Shown: positions 26,401 to 41,400, counted from the stretch's first letter. The stretch: 64,000 nt of DNA from Macropodus opercularis (GCA_030770545.1 CM061097.1:2356501-2420500), one strand, 5' to 3'. Program-made: numbers and translations. Notes: generated from the letters alone by a model not told the origin.

Positions 26401-29400
26401 GATTTGAAGAACCACTTGTTGCGGACTCTTGTGTTGTAGTCCCAGCTGGAGCCTCTGTCCCTGAGACTGAGGAGACGGTGCTTTTTCCAGTTAAGAACTC
26501 TGTGGTCAAATCCAAACTAGTGGCACCAGAGCCGTCTGTGATAGTGAAGTCAGATGTAGATTCAGTTTTTGTTGTAGATCCACTGATGGAAGGAATGGAT
26601 TCAACAAAAGAGGTGGAGCTTCCAATGCCTTCTTCTTCAGTGACAGTAGATAACGAGACAGGAGACAAAGTGGGAGACGCTGTTGTTGGAGTTGCCACTG
26701 ACACACCAGAGGATGAGGAAACTGAAGGTTCCCCAGATTGTGAAGTTGTTTCAACTTTTGCTGCCTCAGGTGAAAGTGCTGCTGTTGTTGTCTCAGCACT
26801 GTAGAGAGAGGATGTACCTGTGGCAGTAAACAAGTCAGTGAATGCTTCTGAGGTTTTGTCACCTGAGCCTTCGTCAGTAACTGGAGTATAAAGAGAGCTG
26901 GCCTCAGTCTTTCCAGTGACTGAAGTTGCTGAGGGTCCGTCTGTTTGACCTGTCACAGCACTGTCTTGTCCAGCATCTGGCAGAATGGTTGGCTTCTCTG
27001 TGCTAAACAGTGAAGAACCAGAGGCAACGGTTGGCTTTGAAGAACCACTTGTTGCGGACTCATGTGTTGTAGTCCCAGCTGGAGCCTCTGTCCCTGAGAC
27101 TGAGGAGACGGTGCTTTGTCCAGTTAAGAACTCTGTGGTCAAATCCAAACTAGTGGCACCAGAGCCGTCTGTGATAGTGGAGTCAGATGTAGATTCAGTT
27201 TTTGGTGTTGATCCACTGATGGAAGGAATGGATTCAACAAAAGAGGTGGAGCTTCCAATGACTTCTTCTTCGGTGACAGTTGATAATGAGACAGGGGACA
27301 AAGTGAGAGACGCTGTTGTTGGAGTTGCCACTGACACACCAGAGGATGAGGAAACTGAAGGTTCCCCAGATTGTGAACTTGCTTCAACCTTTGCTGCCTC
27401 AGGTGAAAGTGCTGCTGTTGTTGTCTCAGCACTGTAGAGAGAGGATGTACCTGTGGCAGTAAACAAGTCAGTGAATGCTTCTGAGGTTTTGTCACCTGAG
27501 CCTTCGTCAGTAACTGGAGTATGAAGAGAGCTGGCCTCAGTCTTTCCAGTGAGTGAAGTTGCTGAGGGTCCGTCTGTTTGACCTTTCACAGCACTGTCTT
27601 GTCCAGCATCTGGCAGAATGGTTGGCTTCTCTGTGCTAAACAGTGAAGAACCAGAGGCCACAGTTGGCTTTGAAGAACCACTTGTTGCGGACTCTTGTGT
27701 TGTAGTCCCAGCTGGAGCCTCTGTCCCTGAGACTGAGGAGACGGTGCTTTTTCCAGTTAAGAACTCTGTGGTCAAATCCAAACTAGTGGCACCAGAGCCG
27801 TCTGTGATAGTGAAGTCAGATGTAGATTCAGTTTTTGTTGTAGATCCACTGATGGAAGGAATGGATTCAACAAAAGAGGTGGAGCTTCCAATGACTTCTT
27901 CTTCAGTGACAGTAGATAACGAGACAGGAGACAAAGTGGGAGACGCTGTTGTTGGAGTTGCCACTGACACACCAGAAGATGAGGAAACTGAAGGTTCCCC
28001 AGATTGTGAAGTTGTTTCAACTTTTGCTGCCTCAGGTGAAAGTGCTGTTGTTGTTGTCTCAGCACTGTAGAGAGAGGATGTACCTGTGGCAGTAAACAAG
28101 TCAGTGAATGCTTCTGAGGTTTTGTCACCTGAGCCTTCGTCAGTAACTGGAGTATAAAGAGAGCTGGCCTCAGTCTTTCCAGTGAGTGAAGTTGATGAGG
28201 GTCTGTCTGTTTGACCTTTCACAGCACTGTCTTGTCCAGCATCTGGCAGAATGGTTGGCTTCTCTGTGCTAAACAGTGAAGAACCAGAGGCCACAGTTGG
28301 CTTTGAAGAACCACTTGTTGCTGGCTCATGTGTTGTAGTCCCAGCTGGATCCTCTGTCCCTGAGACTGAGGAGACGGTGCTTTGTCCAGTTAAGAACTCT
28401 GTGGTCAAATCCAAACTAGTGGCACCAGAGCCGTCTGTGATAGTGGAGTCAGATGTAGTTTCAGTTTTTGGTGTTGAATCACTGATGGAAGGAATGGATT
28501 CAACAAAAGAGGTGGAGCTTCCAATGACTTCTTCTTTAGTGACAGTAGATAACGAGACAGGGGACAAAGTGGGAGACGCTGTTGTTGGAGTTGCCACTGA
28601 CACACCAGAGGATGAGGAAACTGAAGGTTCCCCAGATTGTGAACTTGTTTCAACTTTTGCTGCCTCAGGTGAAAGTGCTTGTGTTGTTGTCCCAGCACTG
28701 TAGAGAGAGGATGTACCTGTGGCAGTAAACAATTCAGTGAATGCTTCTGAGGTTTTGTCACCTGAGCCTTCGTCAGTAACTGGAGTATGAAGAGAGCTGG
28801 CCTCAGTCTTTCCAGTGAGTGAAGTTGCTGAGGGTCCGTCTGTTTGACCTTTCACAGCACTGTCTTGTCCAGCATCTGGCAGAATGGTTGGCTTCTCTGT
28901 GCTAAACAGTGAAGAACCAGAGGCCACAGTTGGATTTGAAGAACCACTTGTTGCTGGCTCATGTGTTGTAGTCCCAGCTGGAGCCTCTGTCCCTGAGACT
29001 GAGGAGACGGTGCTTTTTCCAGTTAAGAACTCTGTGGTCAAATCCAAACTAGTGGCACCAGAGCCGTCTGTGATAGTGAAGTCAGATGTAGATTCAGTTT
29101 TTGTTGTAGATCCACTGATGGAAGGAATGGATTCAACAAAAGAGGTGGAGCTTCCAATGACTTCTTCTTCAGTGACAGTAGATAACGAGACAGGAGACAA
29201 AGTGGGAGACGCTGTTGTTGGAGTTGCCACTGACACACCAGAAGATGAGGAAACTGAAGGTTCCCCAGATTGTGAAGTTGTTTCAACTTTTGCTGCTTCA
29301 GGTGAAAGTGCTGTTGTTGTTGTCTCAGCACTGTAGAGAGAGGATGTACCTGTGGCAGTAAACAAGTCAGTGAATGCTTCTGAGGTTTTGTCACCTGAGC

Positions 29401-32400
29401 CTTCGTCAGTAACTGGAGTATAAAGAGAGCTGGTCTCAGTCTTTCCAGTGACTGAAGTTGATGAGGGTCTGTCTGATTGATCTGTCACAGCACTGTCTTG
29501 TCCAGCATCTGGCAGAATGGTTGGCTTCTCTGTGCTAAACAGCGAAGAACCAGAGGCAACAGTTGGATTTGAAGAACCACTTGTTGCGGGCTCATGTGTT
29601 GTAGTCCCAGCTGGAGCCTCTGTCCCTGAGACTGAGGAGACGGTGCTTTGTCCAGTTAAGAACTCTGTGGTCAAATCCAAACTAGTGGCACCAGAGCCGT
29701 CTGTGATAGTGGAGTCAGATGTAGATTCAGTTTTTGGTGTTGATCCACTGATGGAAGGAATGGATTCAACAAAAGAGGTGGAGCTTCCAATGACTTCTTC
29801 TTCAGTGACAGTAGATAACGAGACAGGAGACAAAGTGGGAGATGCTGTTGTTGGAGTTGCCACTGACACACCAGAGGATGAGGAAACTGAAGGTTCCCCA
29901 GATTGTGAAGTTGTTTCAACTTTTGCTGCCTCAGGTGAAAGTGCTGTTGTTGTTGTCCCAGCACTGTAGAGAGAGGATGTACCTGTGGCAGTAAACAAGT
30001 CAGTGAATGCTTCTGAGGTTTTGACACCTGAGCCTTCGTCAGTAACTGGAGTATAGAGAGAGCTGGCCTCAGTCTTTCCAGTGAGTGAAGTTACTGAGGG
30101 TCTGTCTGTTTGACCTGTCACGGCACTGTCTTGTCCAGCATCTGGCAGAATGGTTGGCTTCTCTGTGCTAAACAGTGAAGAACCAGAGGCCACAGTTGGA
30201 TTTGAAGAACCACTTGTTGCGGACTCATGTGTTGTAGTCCCAGCTGGAGCCTCTGTCCCTGAGACTGAGGAGACGGTGCTTTGTCCAGTTAAGAACTCTG
30301 TGGTCAAATCCAAACTAGTGGCACCAGAGCCGTCTGTGATAGTGAAGTCAGATGTAGATTCAGTTTTTGGTGTTGATCCACTGATGGAAGGAATGGATTC
30401 AACAAAAGAGGTGGAGCTTCCAATGACTTCTTCTTCAGTGACAGTAGATAACGAGACAGGAGACAAAGTGGGAGACGCTGTTGTTGGAGTTGCCACTGAC
30501 ACACCAGAGGATGAGGAAACTGAAGGTTCCCCAGATTGTGAACTTGCTTCAACCTTTGCTGCCTCAGGTGAAAGTGCTGCTGTTGTTGTCTCAGCACTGT
30601 AGAGAGAGGATGTACCTGTGGCAGTAAACAAGTCAGTGAATGCTTCTGAGGTTTTGTCACCTGAGCCTTCGTCAGTAACTGGAGTATAAAGAGAGCTGGC
30701 CTCAGTCTTTCCAGTGAGTGAAGTTGCTGAGGGTCCGTCTGTTTGACCTGTCACAGCACTGTCTTGTCCAGCATCTGGCAGAATGGTTGGCTTCTCTGTG
30801 CTAAACAGTGAAGAACCAGAGGCCACAGTTGGATTTGAAGAACCACTTGTTGCGGACTCTTGTGTTGTAGTCCCAGCTGGAGCCTCTGTCCCTGAGACTG
30901 AGGAGACGGTGCTTTTTCCAGTTAAGAACTCTGTGGTCAAATCCAAACTAGTGGCACCAGAGCCGTCTGTGATAGTGAAGTCAGATGTAGATTCAGTTTT
31001 TGTTGTAGATCCACTGATGGAAGGAATGGATTCAACAAAAGAGGTGGAGCTTCCAATGACTTCTTCTTCAGTGACAGTAGATAACGAGACAGGGGACAAA
31101 GTGGGAGACTCTGTTGTTGGAGTTGCCACTGACACACCAGAAGATGAGGAAACTGAAGGTTCCCCAGATTGTGAAGTTGTTTCAACTTTTGCTGCCTCAG
31201 GTGAAAGTGCTGTTGTTGTTGTCTCAGCACTGTAGAGAGAGGATGTACCTGTGGCAGTAAACAAGTCAGTGAATGCTTCTGAGGTTTTGTCACCTGAGCC
31301 TTCGTCAGTAACTGGAGTATAGAGAGAGCTGGCCTCAGTCTTTCCAGTGAGTGAAGTTGCTGAGGGTCTGTCTGTTTGACCTGTCACGGCACTGTCTTGT
31401 CCAGCATCTGGCAGAATGGTTGGCTTCTCTGTGCTAAACAGTGAAGAACCAGAGGCCACAGTTGGATTTGAAGAACCACTTGTTGCTGGCTCATGTGTTG
31501 TAGTCCCAGCTGGAGCCTCTGCCCCTGAGACTGAGGAGACGGTGCTTTGTCCTGTTAAGAACTCTGTGGTCAAATCCAAACTAGTGGCACCAGAGCCGTC
31601 TGTGATAGTGAAGTCAGATGTAGATTCAGTTTTTGGTGTTGATCCACTGATGGAAGGAATGGATTCAACAAAAGAGGTGGAGCTTCCAATGACTTCTTCT
31701 TCAGTGACAGTAGATAACGAGACAGGAGACAAAGTGGGAGACGCTGTTGTTGGAGTTGCCACTGACACACCAGAGGATGAGGAAACTGAAGGTTCCCCAG
31801 ATTGTGAAGTTGTTTCAACTTTTGCTGCCTCAGGTGAAAGTGCTGCTGTTGTTGTCTCAGCACTGTAGAGAGAGGATGTACCTGTGGCAGTAAACAAGTC
31901 AGTGAATGCTTCTGAGGTTTTGTCACCTGAGCCTTCGTCAGTAACTGGAGTATAAAGAGAGCTGGCCTCAGTCTTTCCAGTGAGTGAAGTTGCTGAGGGT
32001 CCGTCTGTTTGACCTGTCACAGCACTGTCTTGTCCAGCATCTGGCAGAATGGTTGGCTTCTCTGTGCTAAACAGTGAAGAACCAGAGGCAACGGTTGGCT
32101 TTGAAGAACCACTTGTTGCGGACTCATGTGTTGTAGTCCCAGCTGGAGCCTCTGTCCCTGAGACTGAGGAGACGGTGCTTTGTCCAGTTAAGAACTCTGT
32201 GGTCAAATCCAAACTAGTGGCACCAGAGCCGTCTGTGATAGTGGAGTCAGATGTAGATTCAGTTTTTGGTGTTGATCCACTGATGGAAGGAATGGATTCA
32301 ACAAAAGAGGTGGAGCTTCCAATGACTTCTTCTTCGGTGACAGTTGATAATGAGAAAGGGGACAAAGTGAGAGACGCTGTTGTTGGAGTTGCCACTGACA

Positions 32401-35400
32401 CACCAGAGGATGAGGAAACTGAAGGTTCCCCAGATTGTGAAGTTGTTTCAACTTTTGCTGCCTCAGGTGAAAGTGCTGTTGTTGTTGTCCCAGCACTGTA
32501 GAGAGAGGATGTACCTGTGGCAGTAAACAAGTCAGTGAATGCTTCTGAGGTTTTGTCACCTGAGCCTTCGTCAGTAACTGGAGTATAGAGAGAGCTGGCC
32601 TCAGTCTTTCCAGTGAGTGAAGTTGCTGAGGGTCTGTCTGTTTGACCTGTCACAGCACTGTCTTGTCCAACATCTGGCAGAATGGTTGGCTTCTCTGTGC
32701 TAAACAGTGAAGAACCAGAGGCAACGGTTGGCTTTGAAGAACCACTTGTTGCTGGCTCATGTGTTGTAGTCCCAGCTGGAGCCTCTGTCCCTGAGACTGA
32801 GGAGACGGTGCTTTGTCCAGTTAAGAACTCTGTGGTCAAATCCAAACTAGTGGCACCAGAGCCGTCTGTGATAGTGGAGTCAGATGTAGATTCAGTTTTT
32901 GGTGTAGATCCACTGATGGAAGGGATGGATTCAACAAAAGAGGTGGAGCTTCCAATGACTTCTTCTTTAGTGACAGTAGATAACGAGACAGGAGACAAAG
33001 TGGGAGACGCTGTTGTTGGAGTTGCCACTGACACACCAGAGGATGAGGAAACTGAAGGTTCCCCAGATTGTGAAGTTGTTTCAACTTTTGCTGCCTCAGG
33101 TGAAAGTGCTTGTGTTGTTGTCTCAGCACTGTAGAGAGAGGATGTACCTGTGGCAGTAAACAAGTCAGTGAATGCTTCAAAGGTTTTGTCACCTGAGCCT
33201 TCGTCAGTAACTGGAGTATGAAGAGAGCTGGCCTCAGTCTTTCCAGTGACTGAAGTTGCTGAGGGTCCGTCTGTTTGACCTGTCACAGCACTGTCTTGTC
33301 CAGCATCTGGCAGAATGGTTGGCTTCTCTGTGCTAAACAGTGAAGAACCAGAGGCAACGGTTGGCTTTGAAGAACCACTTGTTGCGGACTCATGTGTTGT
33401 AGTCCCAGCTGGAGCCTCTGTCCCTGAGACTGAGGAGACGGTGCTTTGTCCAGTTAAGAACTCTGTGGTCAAATCCAAACTAGTGGCACCAGAGCCGTCT
33501 GTGATAGTGGAGTCAGATGTAGATTCAGTTTTTGGTGTTGATCCACTGATGGAAGGAATGGATTCAACAAAAGAGGTGGAGCTTCCAATGACTTCTTCTT
33601 CAGTGACAATAGATAACGAGACAGGAGACAAAGTGGGAGACGCTGTTGTTGGAGTTGCCACTGACACACCAGAGGATGAGGAAACTGAAGGTTCCCCAGA
33701 TTGTGAAGTTGTTTCAACTTTTGCTGCCTCAGGTGAAAGTGCTGTTGTTGTTGTCTCAGCACTGTAGAGAGAGGATGTACCTGTGGCAGTAAACAAGTCA
33801 GTGAATGCTTCTGAGGTTTTGTCACCTGAGCCTTCGTCAGTAACTGGAGTATAGAGAGAGCTGGCCTCAGTCTTTCCAGTGAGTGAAGTTGCTGAGGGTC
33901 TGTCTGTTTGACCTTTCACAGCACTGTCTTGTCCAGCATCTGGCAGAATGGTTGGCTTCTCTGTGCTAAACAGTGAAGAACCAGAGGCCACAGTTGGATT
34001 TGAAGAACCACTTGTTGCTGGCTCATGTGTTGTAGTCACAGCTGGAGCCTCTGCCCCTGAGACTGAGGAGACGGTGCTTTGTCCAGTTAAGAACTCTGTG
34101 GTCAAATCCAAACTAGTGGCACCAGAGCCGTCTGTGATAGTGAAGTCAGATGTAGATTCAGTTTTTGGTGTTGATCCACTGATGGAAGGAATGGATTCAA
34201 CAAAAGAGGTGGAGCTTCCAATGACTTCTTCTTCAGTGACAGTAGATAACGAGACAGGAGACAAAGTGGGAGACGCTGTTGTTGGAGTTGCCACTGACAC
34301 ACCAGAGGATGAGGAAACTGAAGGTTCCCCAGATTGTGAAGTTGTTTCAACTTTTGCTGCCTCAGGTGAAAGTGCTGCTGTTGTTGTCTCAGCACTGTAG
34401 AGAGAGGATGTACCTGTGGCAGTAAACAAGTCAGTGAATGCTTCTGAGGTTTTGTCACCTGAGCCTTCGTCAGTAACTGGAGTATAAAGAGAGCTGGCCT
34501 CAGTCTTTCCAGTGACTGAAGTTGCTGAGGGTCCGTCTGTTTGACCTGTCACAGCACTGTCTTGTCCAGCATCTGGCAGAATGGTTGGCTTCTCTGTGCT
34601 AAACAGTGAAGAACCAGAGGCAACGGTTGGCTTTGAAGAACCACTTGTTGCGGACTCATGTGTTGTAGTCCCAGCTGGAGCCTCTGTCCCTGAGACTGAG
34701 GAGACGGTGCTTTGTCCAGTTAAGAACTCTGTGGTCAAATCCAAACTAGTGGCACCAGAGCCGTCTGTGATAGTGGAGTCAGATGTAGATTCAGTTTTTG
34801 GTGTTGATCCACTGATGGAAGGAATGGATTCAACAAAAGAGGTGGAGCTTCCAATGACTTCTTCTTCGGTGACAGTTGATAATGAGAAAGGGGACAAAGT
34901 GAGAGACGCTGTTGTTGGAGTTGCCACTGACACACCAGAGGATGAGGAAACTGAAGGTTCCCCAGATTGTGAAGTTGTTTCAACTTTTGCTGCCTCAGGT
35001 GAAAGTGCTGTTGTTGTTGTCCCAGCACTGTAGAGAGAGGATGTACCTGTGGCAGTAAACAAGTCAGTGAATGCTTCTGAGGTTTTGTCACCTGAGCCTT
35101 CGTCAGTAACTGGAGTATAGAGAGAGCTGGCCTCAGTCTTTCCAGTGAGTGAAGTTGCTGAGGGTCTGTCTGTTTGACCTTTCACAGCACTGTCTTGTCC
35201 AACATCTGGCAGAATGGTTGGCTTCTCTGTGCTAAACAGTGAAGAACCAGAGGCAACGGTTGGCTTTGAAGAACCACTTGTTGCTGGCTCATGTGTTGTA
35301 GTCCCAGCTGGAGCCTCTGTCCCTGAGACTGAGGAGACGGTGCTTTGTCCAGTTAAGAACTCTGTGGTCAAATCCAAACTAGTGGCACCAGAGCCGTCTG

Positions 35401-38400
35401 TGATAGTGGAGTCAGATGTAGATTCAGTTTTTGGTGTAGATCCACTGATGGAAGGAATGGATTCAACAAAAGAGGTGGAGCTTCCAATGACTTCTTCTTT
35501 AGTGACAGTAGATAACGAGACAGGAGACAAAGTGGGAGACGCTGTTGTTGGAGTTGCCACTGACACACCAGAGGATGAGGAAACTGAAGGTTCCCCAGAT
35601 TGTGAAGTTGTTTCAACTTTTGCTGCCTCAGGTGAAAGTGCTTGTGTTGTTGTCTCAGCACTGTAGAGAGAGGATGTACCTGTGGCAGTAAACAAGTCAG
35701 TGAATGCTTCAAAGGTTTTGTCACCTGAGCCTTCGTCAGTAACTGGAGTATGAAGAGAGCTGGCCTCAGTCTTTCCAGTGACTGAAGTTGCTGAGGGTCC
35801 GTCTGTTTGACCTGTCACAGCACTGTCTTGTCCAGCATCTGGCAGAATGGTTGGCTTCTCTGTGCTAAACAGTGAAGAACCAGAGGCAACGGTTGGCTTT
35901 GAAGAACCACTTGTTGCGGACTCATGTGTTGTAGTCCCAGCTGGAGCCTCTGTCCCTGAGACTGAGGAGACGGTGCTTTGTCCAGTTAAGAACTCTGTGG
36001 TCAAATCCAAACTAGTGGCACCAGAGCCGTCTGTGATAGTGGAGTCAGATGTAGATTCAGTTTTTGGTGTTGATCCACTGATGGAAGGAATGGATTCAAC
36101 AAAAGAGGTGGAGCTTCCAATGACTTCTTCTTCAGTGACAATAGATAACGAGACAGGAGACAAAGTGGGAGACGCTGTTGTTGGAGTTGCCACTGACACA
36201 CCAGAGGATGAGGAAACTGAAGGTTCCCCAGATTGTGAAGTTGTTTCAACTTTTGCTGCCTCAGGTGAAAGTGCTGTTGTTGTTGTCCCAGCACTGTAGA
36301 GAGAGGATGTACCTGTGGCAGTAAACAAGTCAGTGAATGCTTCTGAGCTTTTGTTACCTGAGCCTTCGTCAGTAACTGGAGTATAGAGAGAGCTGGCCTC
36401 AGTCTTTCCAGTGAGTGAAGTTGCTGAGGATCTGTCTGTTTGACCTGTCACGGCACTGTCTTGTCCAGCATCTGGCAGAATGGTTGGCTTCTCTGTGCTA
36501 AACAGTGAAGAACCAGAGGCCACAGTTGGATTTGAAGAACCACTTGTTGCTGGCTCATGTGTTGTAGTCACAGCTGGAGCCTCTGCCCCTGAGACTGAGG
36601 AGACGGTGCTTTGTCCAGTTAAGAACTCTGTGGTCAAATCCAAACTAGTGGCACCAGAGCCGTCTGTGATAGTGAAGTCAGATGTAGATTCAGTTTTTGG
36701 TGTTGATCCACTGATGGAAGGAATGGATTCAACAAAAGAGGTGGAGCTTCCAATGACTTCTTCTTCAGTGACAGTAGATAACGAGACAGGAGACAAAGTG
36801 GGAGACGCTGTTGTTGGAGTTGCCACTGACACACCAGAGGATGAGGAAACTGAAGGTTCCCCAGATTGTGAAGTTGTTTCAACTTTTGCTGCCTCAGGTG
36901 AAAGTGCTGCTGTTGTTGTCTCAGCACTGTAGAGAGAGGATGTACCTGTGGCAGTAAACAAGTCAGTGAATGCTTCTGAGGTTTTGTCACCTGAGCCTTC
37001 GTCAGTAACTGGAGTATAAAGAGAGCTGGCTTCAGTCTTTCCAGTGAGTGAAGTTGCTGAGGATCCGTCTGTTTGACCTGTCACAGCACTGTCTTGTCCA
37101 GCATCTGGCAGAATGGTTGACTTCTCTGTGCTAAACAGTGAAGAACCAGAGGCAACAGTTGGCTTGGAAGAACCACTTGTTGCTGGCTCATGTGTTGTAG
37201 TCCCAGCTGGATCCTCTGTCCCTGAGACTGAAGAGACGGTGCTTTGTCCAGTTAAGAACTCTGTGGTCAATTCCAAACTAGTGGCACCAGAGCCGTCTGT
37301 GATAGTGAAGTCAGATGTAGATTCAGTTTTTGGTGTTGATCCACTGATGGAAGGAATGGATTCAACAAAAGAGGTGGAGCTTCCAATGCCTTCTTCTTCG
37401 GTGACAGTAGATAACGAGACAGGGGACAAAGTGAGAGACGCTGTTGTTGAAGTTGCCACTGACACACCAGAGGATGAGGAAACTGAAGGTTCCCCAGATT
37501 GTGAAGTTGTTTCAACTTTTGCTGCCTCAGGTGAAAGTGCTGTTGTTGTTGTCCCAGCACTGTAGAGAGAGGATGTACCTGTGGCAGTAAACAAGTCAGT
37601 GAATGCTTCTGAGGTTTTGTCACCTGAGCCTTCGTCAGTAACTGGAGTATAGAGAGAGCTGGCCTCAGTCTTTCCAGTGATCGAAGTTGCTGAGGGTCTG
37701 TCTGTTTGACCTGTCACGGCACTGTCTTGTCCAGCATCTGGCAGAATGGTTGGCTTCTCTGTGCTAAACAGTGAAGAACCAGAGGCAACAGTTGGATTTG
37801 AAGAACCACTTGTTGCTGGCTCATGTGTTGTAGTCCCAGCTGGATCCTCTGTCCCTGAGACTGAAGAGATGGTGCTTTTTCCAGTTAAGAACTCTGTGGT
37901 CAAATCCAAACTAGTGGCACCAGAGCCGTCTGTGATAGTGGAGTCAGATGTAGATTCAGTTTTTGGTGTTGATCCACTGATGGAAGGAATGGATTCAACA
38001 AAAGAGGTGGAGCTTCCAATGACTTCTTCTTTAGTGACAGTAGATAACGAGACAGGGGACAAAGTGAGAGACGCTGTTGTTGGAGTTGCCACTGACACAC
38101 CAGAGGATGAGGAAACTGAAGGTTCCCCAGATTGTGAAGTTGTTTCAACTTTTGCTGACTCAGGTGAAAGTCCTGTTGTTGTTGTCTCAGCACTGAAGAG
38201 AGAGGATGTACCTGTGGCAGTAAACAAGTCAGTGAATGCTTCTGAGGTTTTGTCACCTGAGCCTTCGTCAGTAACTGGAGTATGAAGAGAGCTGGCCTCA
38301 GTCTTTCCAGTGAGTGAAGTTGCTGAGGATCCGTCTGTTTGACCTGTCACAGCACTGTCTTGTCCAGCATCTGGCAGAATGGTTGACTTCTCTGTGCTAA

Positions 38401-41400
38401 ACAGTGAAGAACCAGAGGCAACAGTTGGCTTGGAAGAACCACTTGTTGCTGGCTCATGTGTTGTAGTCCCAGCTGGATCCTCTGTCCCTGAGACTGAAGA
38501 GACGGTGCTTTGTCCAGTTAAGAACTCTGTGGTCAATTCCAAACTAGTGGTACCAGAGCCGTCTGTGATAGTGAAGTCAGATGTAGATTCAGTTTTTGGT
38601 GTTGATCCACTGATGGAAGGAATGGATTCAACAAAAGAGGTGGAGCTTCCAATGCCTTCTTCTTCGGTGACAGTAGATAACGAGACAGGGGACAAAGTGA
38701 GAGACGCTGTTGTTGGAGTTGCCACTGACACACCAGAAGATGAGGAAACTGAAGGTTCCCCAGATTGTGAAGTTGTTTCAACTTTTGCTGCCTCAGGTGA
38801 AAGTGCTGTTGTTGTTGTCCCAGCACTGTAGAGAGAGGATGTACCTGTGGCAGTAAACAAGTCAGTGAATGCTTCTGAGGTTGTGTTACCTGAGCCTTCG
38901 TCAGTAACTGGAGTATAAAGAGAGCTGGCCTCAGTCTTTCCAGTGAGTGAAGTTGCTGAGGGTCTGTCTGTTTGACCTGTCACGGCACTGTCTTGTCCAG
39001 CATCTGGCAGAATGGTTGGCTTCTCTGTGCTAAACAGTGAAGAACCAGAGGCAACAGTTGGATTTGAAGAACCACTTGTTGCTGGTTCATGTGTTGTAGT
39101 CCCAGCTGGAGCCTCTGTCCTTGAGACTGAGGAGACTGTGCTTTGTCCAGTTAAGAACTCTGTGGTCAAATCCAAACTAGTGGCACCAGAGCCGTCTGTG
39201 ATAGTGGAGTCAGATGTAGATTCAGTTTTTGGTGTAGATCCACTGATGGAAGGAATGGATTCAACAAAAGAGGTGGAGCTTCCAATGACTTCTTCTTCAG
39301 TGACAGTAGATAACGAGACAGGAGACAAAGTGGGAGACGCTGTTGTTGGAGTTGCCACTGACACACCAGAGGATGAGGAAACTGAAGGTTCCCCAGATTG
39401 TGAACTTGTTTCAACTTTTGCTGACTCAGGTGAAAGTGCTTGTGTTGTTGTCTCAGCACTGTAGAGAGAGGATGTACCTGTGGCAGTAAACAAGTCAGTG
39501 AATGCTTCTGAGGTTTTGTCACCTGAGCCTTCGTCAGTAACTGGAGTATAAAGAGAGCTGGCCTCAGTCTTTCCAGTGAGTGAAGTTGCTGAGGGTCTGT
39601 CTGGTTGACCTGTCACAGCACTGTCTTGTCCAGCATCTGGCAGAATGGTTGGCTTCTCTGTGCTAAACAGTGAAGAACCAGAGGCCACAGTTGGATTTGA
39701 AGAACCACTTGTTGCTGGTTCATGTGTTGTAGTCCCAGCTGGAGCCTCTGTCCCTGAGACTGAGGAGACGGTGCTTTGTCCAGTTAAGAACTCTGTGGTC
39801 AAATCCAAACTAGTGGCACCAGAGCCGTCTGTGATAGTGGAGTCAGATGTAGATTCAGTTTTTGGTGTTGATCCACTGATGGAAGGGATGGATTCAACAA
39901 AAGAGGTGGAGCTTCCAATGCCTTCTTCTTTAGTGACAGTAGATAACGAGACAGGGGACAAAGTGGGAGACGCTGTTGTTGGAGTTGCCACTGACACACC
40001 AGAAGATGAGGAAACTGAAGGTTCCCCAGATTGTGAACTTGCTTCAACCTTTGCTGCCTCAGGTGAAAGTGCTTGTGTTGTTGTCTCAGCACTGTAGAGA
40101 GAGGATGTACCTGTGGCAGTAAACAAGTCAGTGAATGCTTCTGAGGTTTTGTCACCTGAGCCTTCGTCAGTAACTGGAGTATAGAGAGAGCTGGCCTCAG
40201 TCTTTCCAGTGAGTGAAGTTGCTGAGGGTCTGTCTGTTTGACCTGTCACAGCACTGTCTTGTCCAGCATCTGGCAGAATGGTTGGCTTCTCTGTGCTAAA
40301 CAGTGAAGAACCAGAGGCAACAGTTGGATTTGAAGAACCACTTGTTGCTGGCTCATGTGTTGTAGTCCCAGCTGGAGCCTCTGTCCCTGAGACTGAGGAG
40401 ACGGTGCTTTGTCCAGTTAAGAACTCTGTGGTCAATTCCAAACTAGTGGCACCAGAGCCGTCTGTGATAGTGGAGTCAGATGTAGATTCAGTTTTTGGTG
40501 TAGATCCACTGATGGAAGGAATGGATTCAACAAAAGAGGTGGAGCTTCCAATGACTTCTTCTTCAGTGACAGTAGATAACGAGACAGGAGACAAAGTGGG
40601 AGACGCTGTTGTTGGAGTTGCCACTGACACACCAGAGGATGAGGAAACTGGAGGTTCCCCAGATTGTGAACTTGTTTCAACTTTTGCTGCCTCAGGTGAA
40701 AGTGCTGTTGTTGTTGTCCCAGCACTGTAGAGAGAGGATGTACCTGTGGCAGTAAACAAGTCAGTGAATGCTTCTGAGGTTTTGTCACCTGAGCCTTCGT
40801 CAGTATCTGGAGTATAAAGAGAGCTGGTCTCAGTCATTCCAGTGAGTGAAGTTGCTGAGGGTCCGTCTGTTTGACCTGTCACAGCACTGTCTTGTCCAGC
40901 ATCTGGCAGAATGGTTGGCTTCTCTGTGCTAAATAGCGAAGAACCAGAGGCAACAGTTGGATTTGAAGAACCACTTGTTGCTGGTTCATGTGTTGTAGTC
41001 CCAGCTGGAGCCTCTGTCCCTGAGACTGAGGAGACTGTGCTTTGTCCAGTTAAGAACTCTGTGGTCAAATCCAAACTAGTGGCACCAGAGCCGTCTGTGA
41101 TAGTGGAGTCAGATGTAGATTCAGTTTTTGGTGTTGATCCACTGATGGAAGGAATGGATTCAACAAAAGAGGTGGAGCTTCCAATGACTTCTTCTTCAGT
41201 GACAGTAGATAACGAGACAGGGGACAAAGTGGGAGACGCTGTTGTTGGAGTTGCCACTGACACACCAGAGGATGAGGAAACTGAAGGTTCCCCAGATTGT
41301 GAAGTTGTTTCAACTTTTGCTGCCTCAGGTGAAAGTGCTGTTGTTGTTGTCCCAGCACTGTAGAGAGAGGATGTACCTGTGGCAGTAAACAAGTCAGTGA

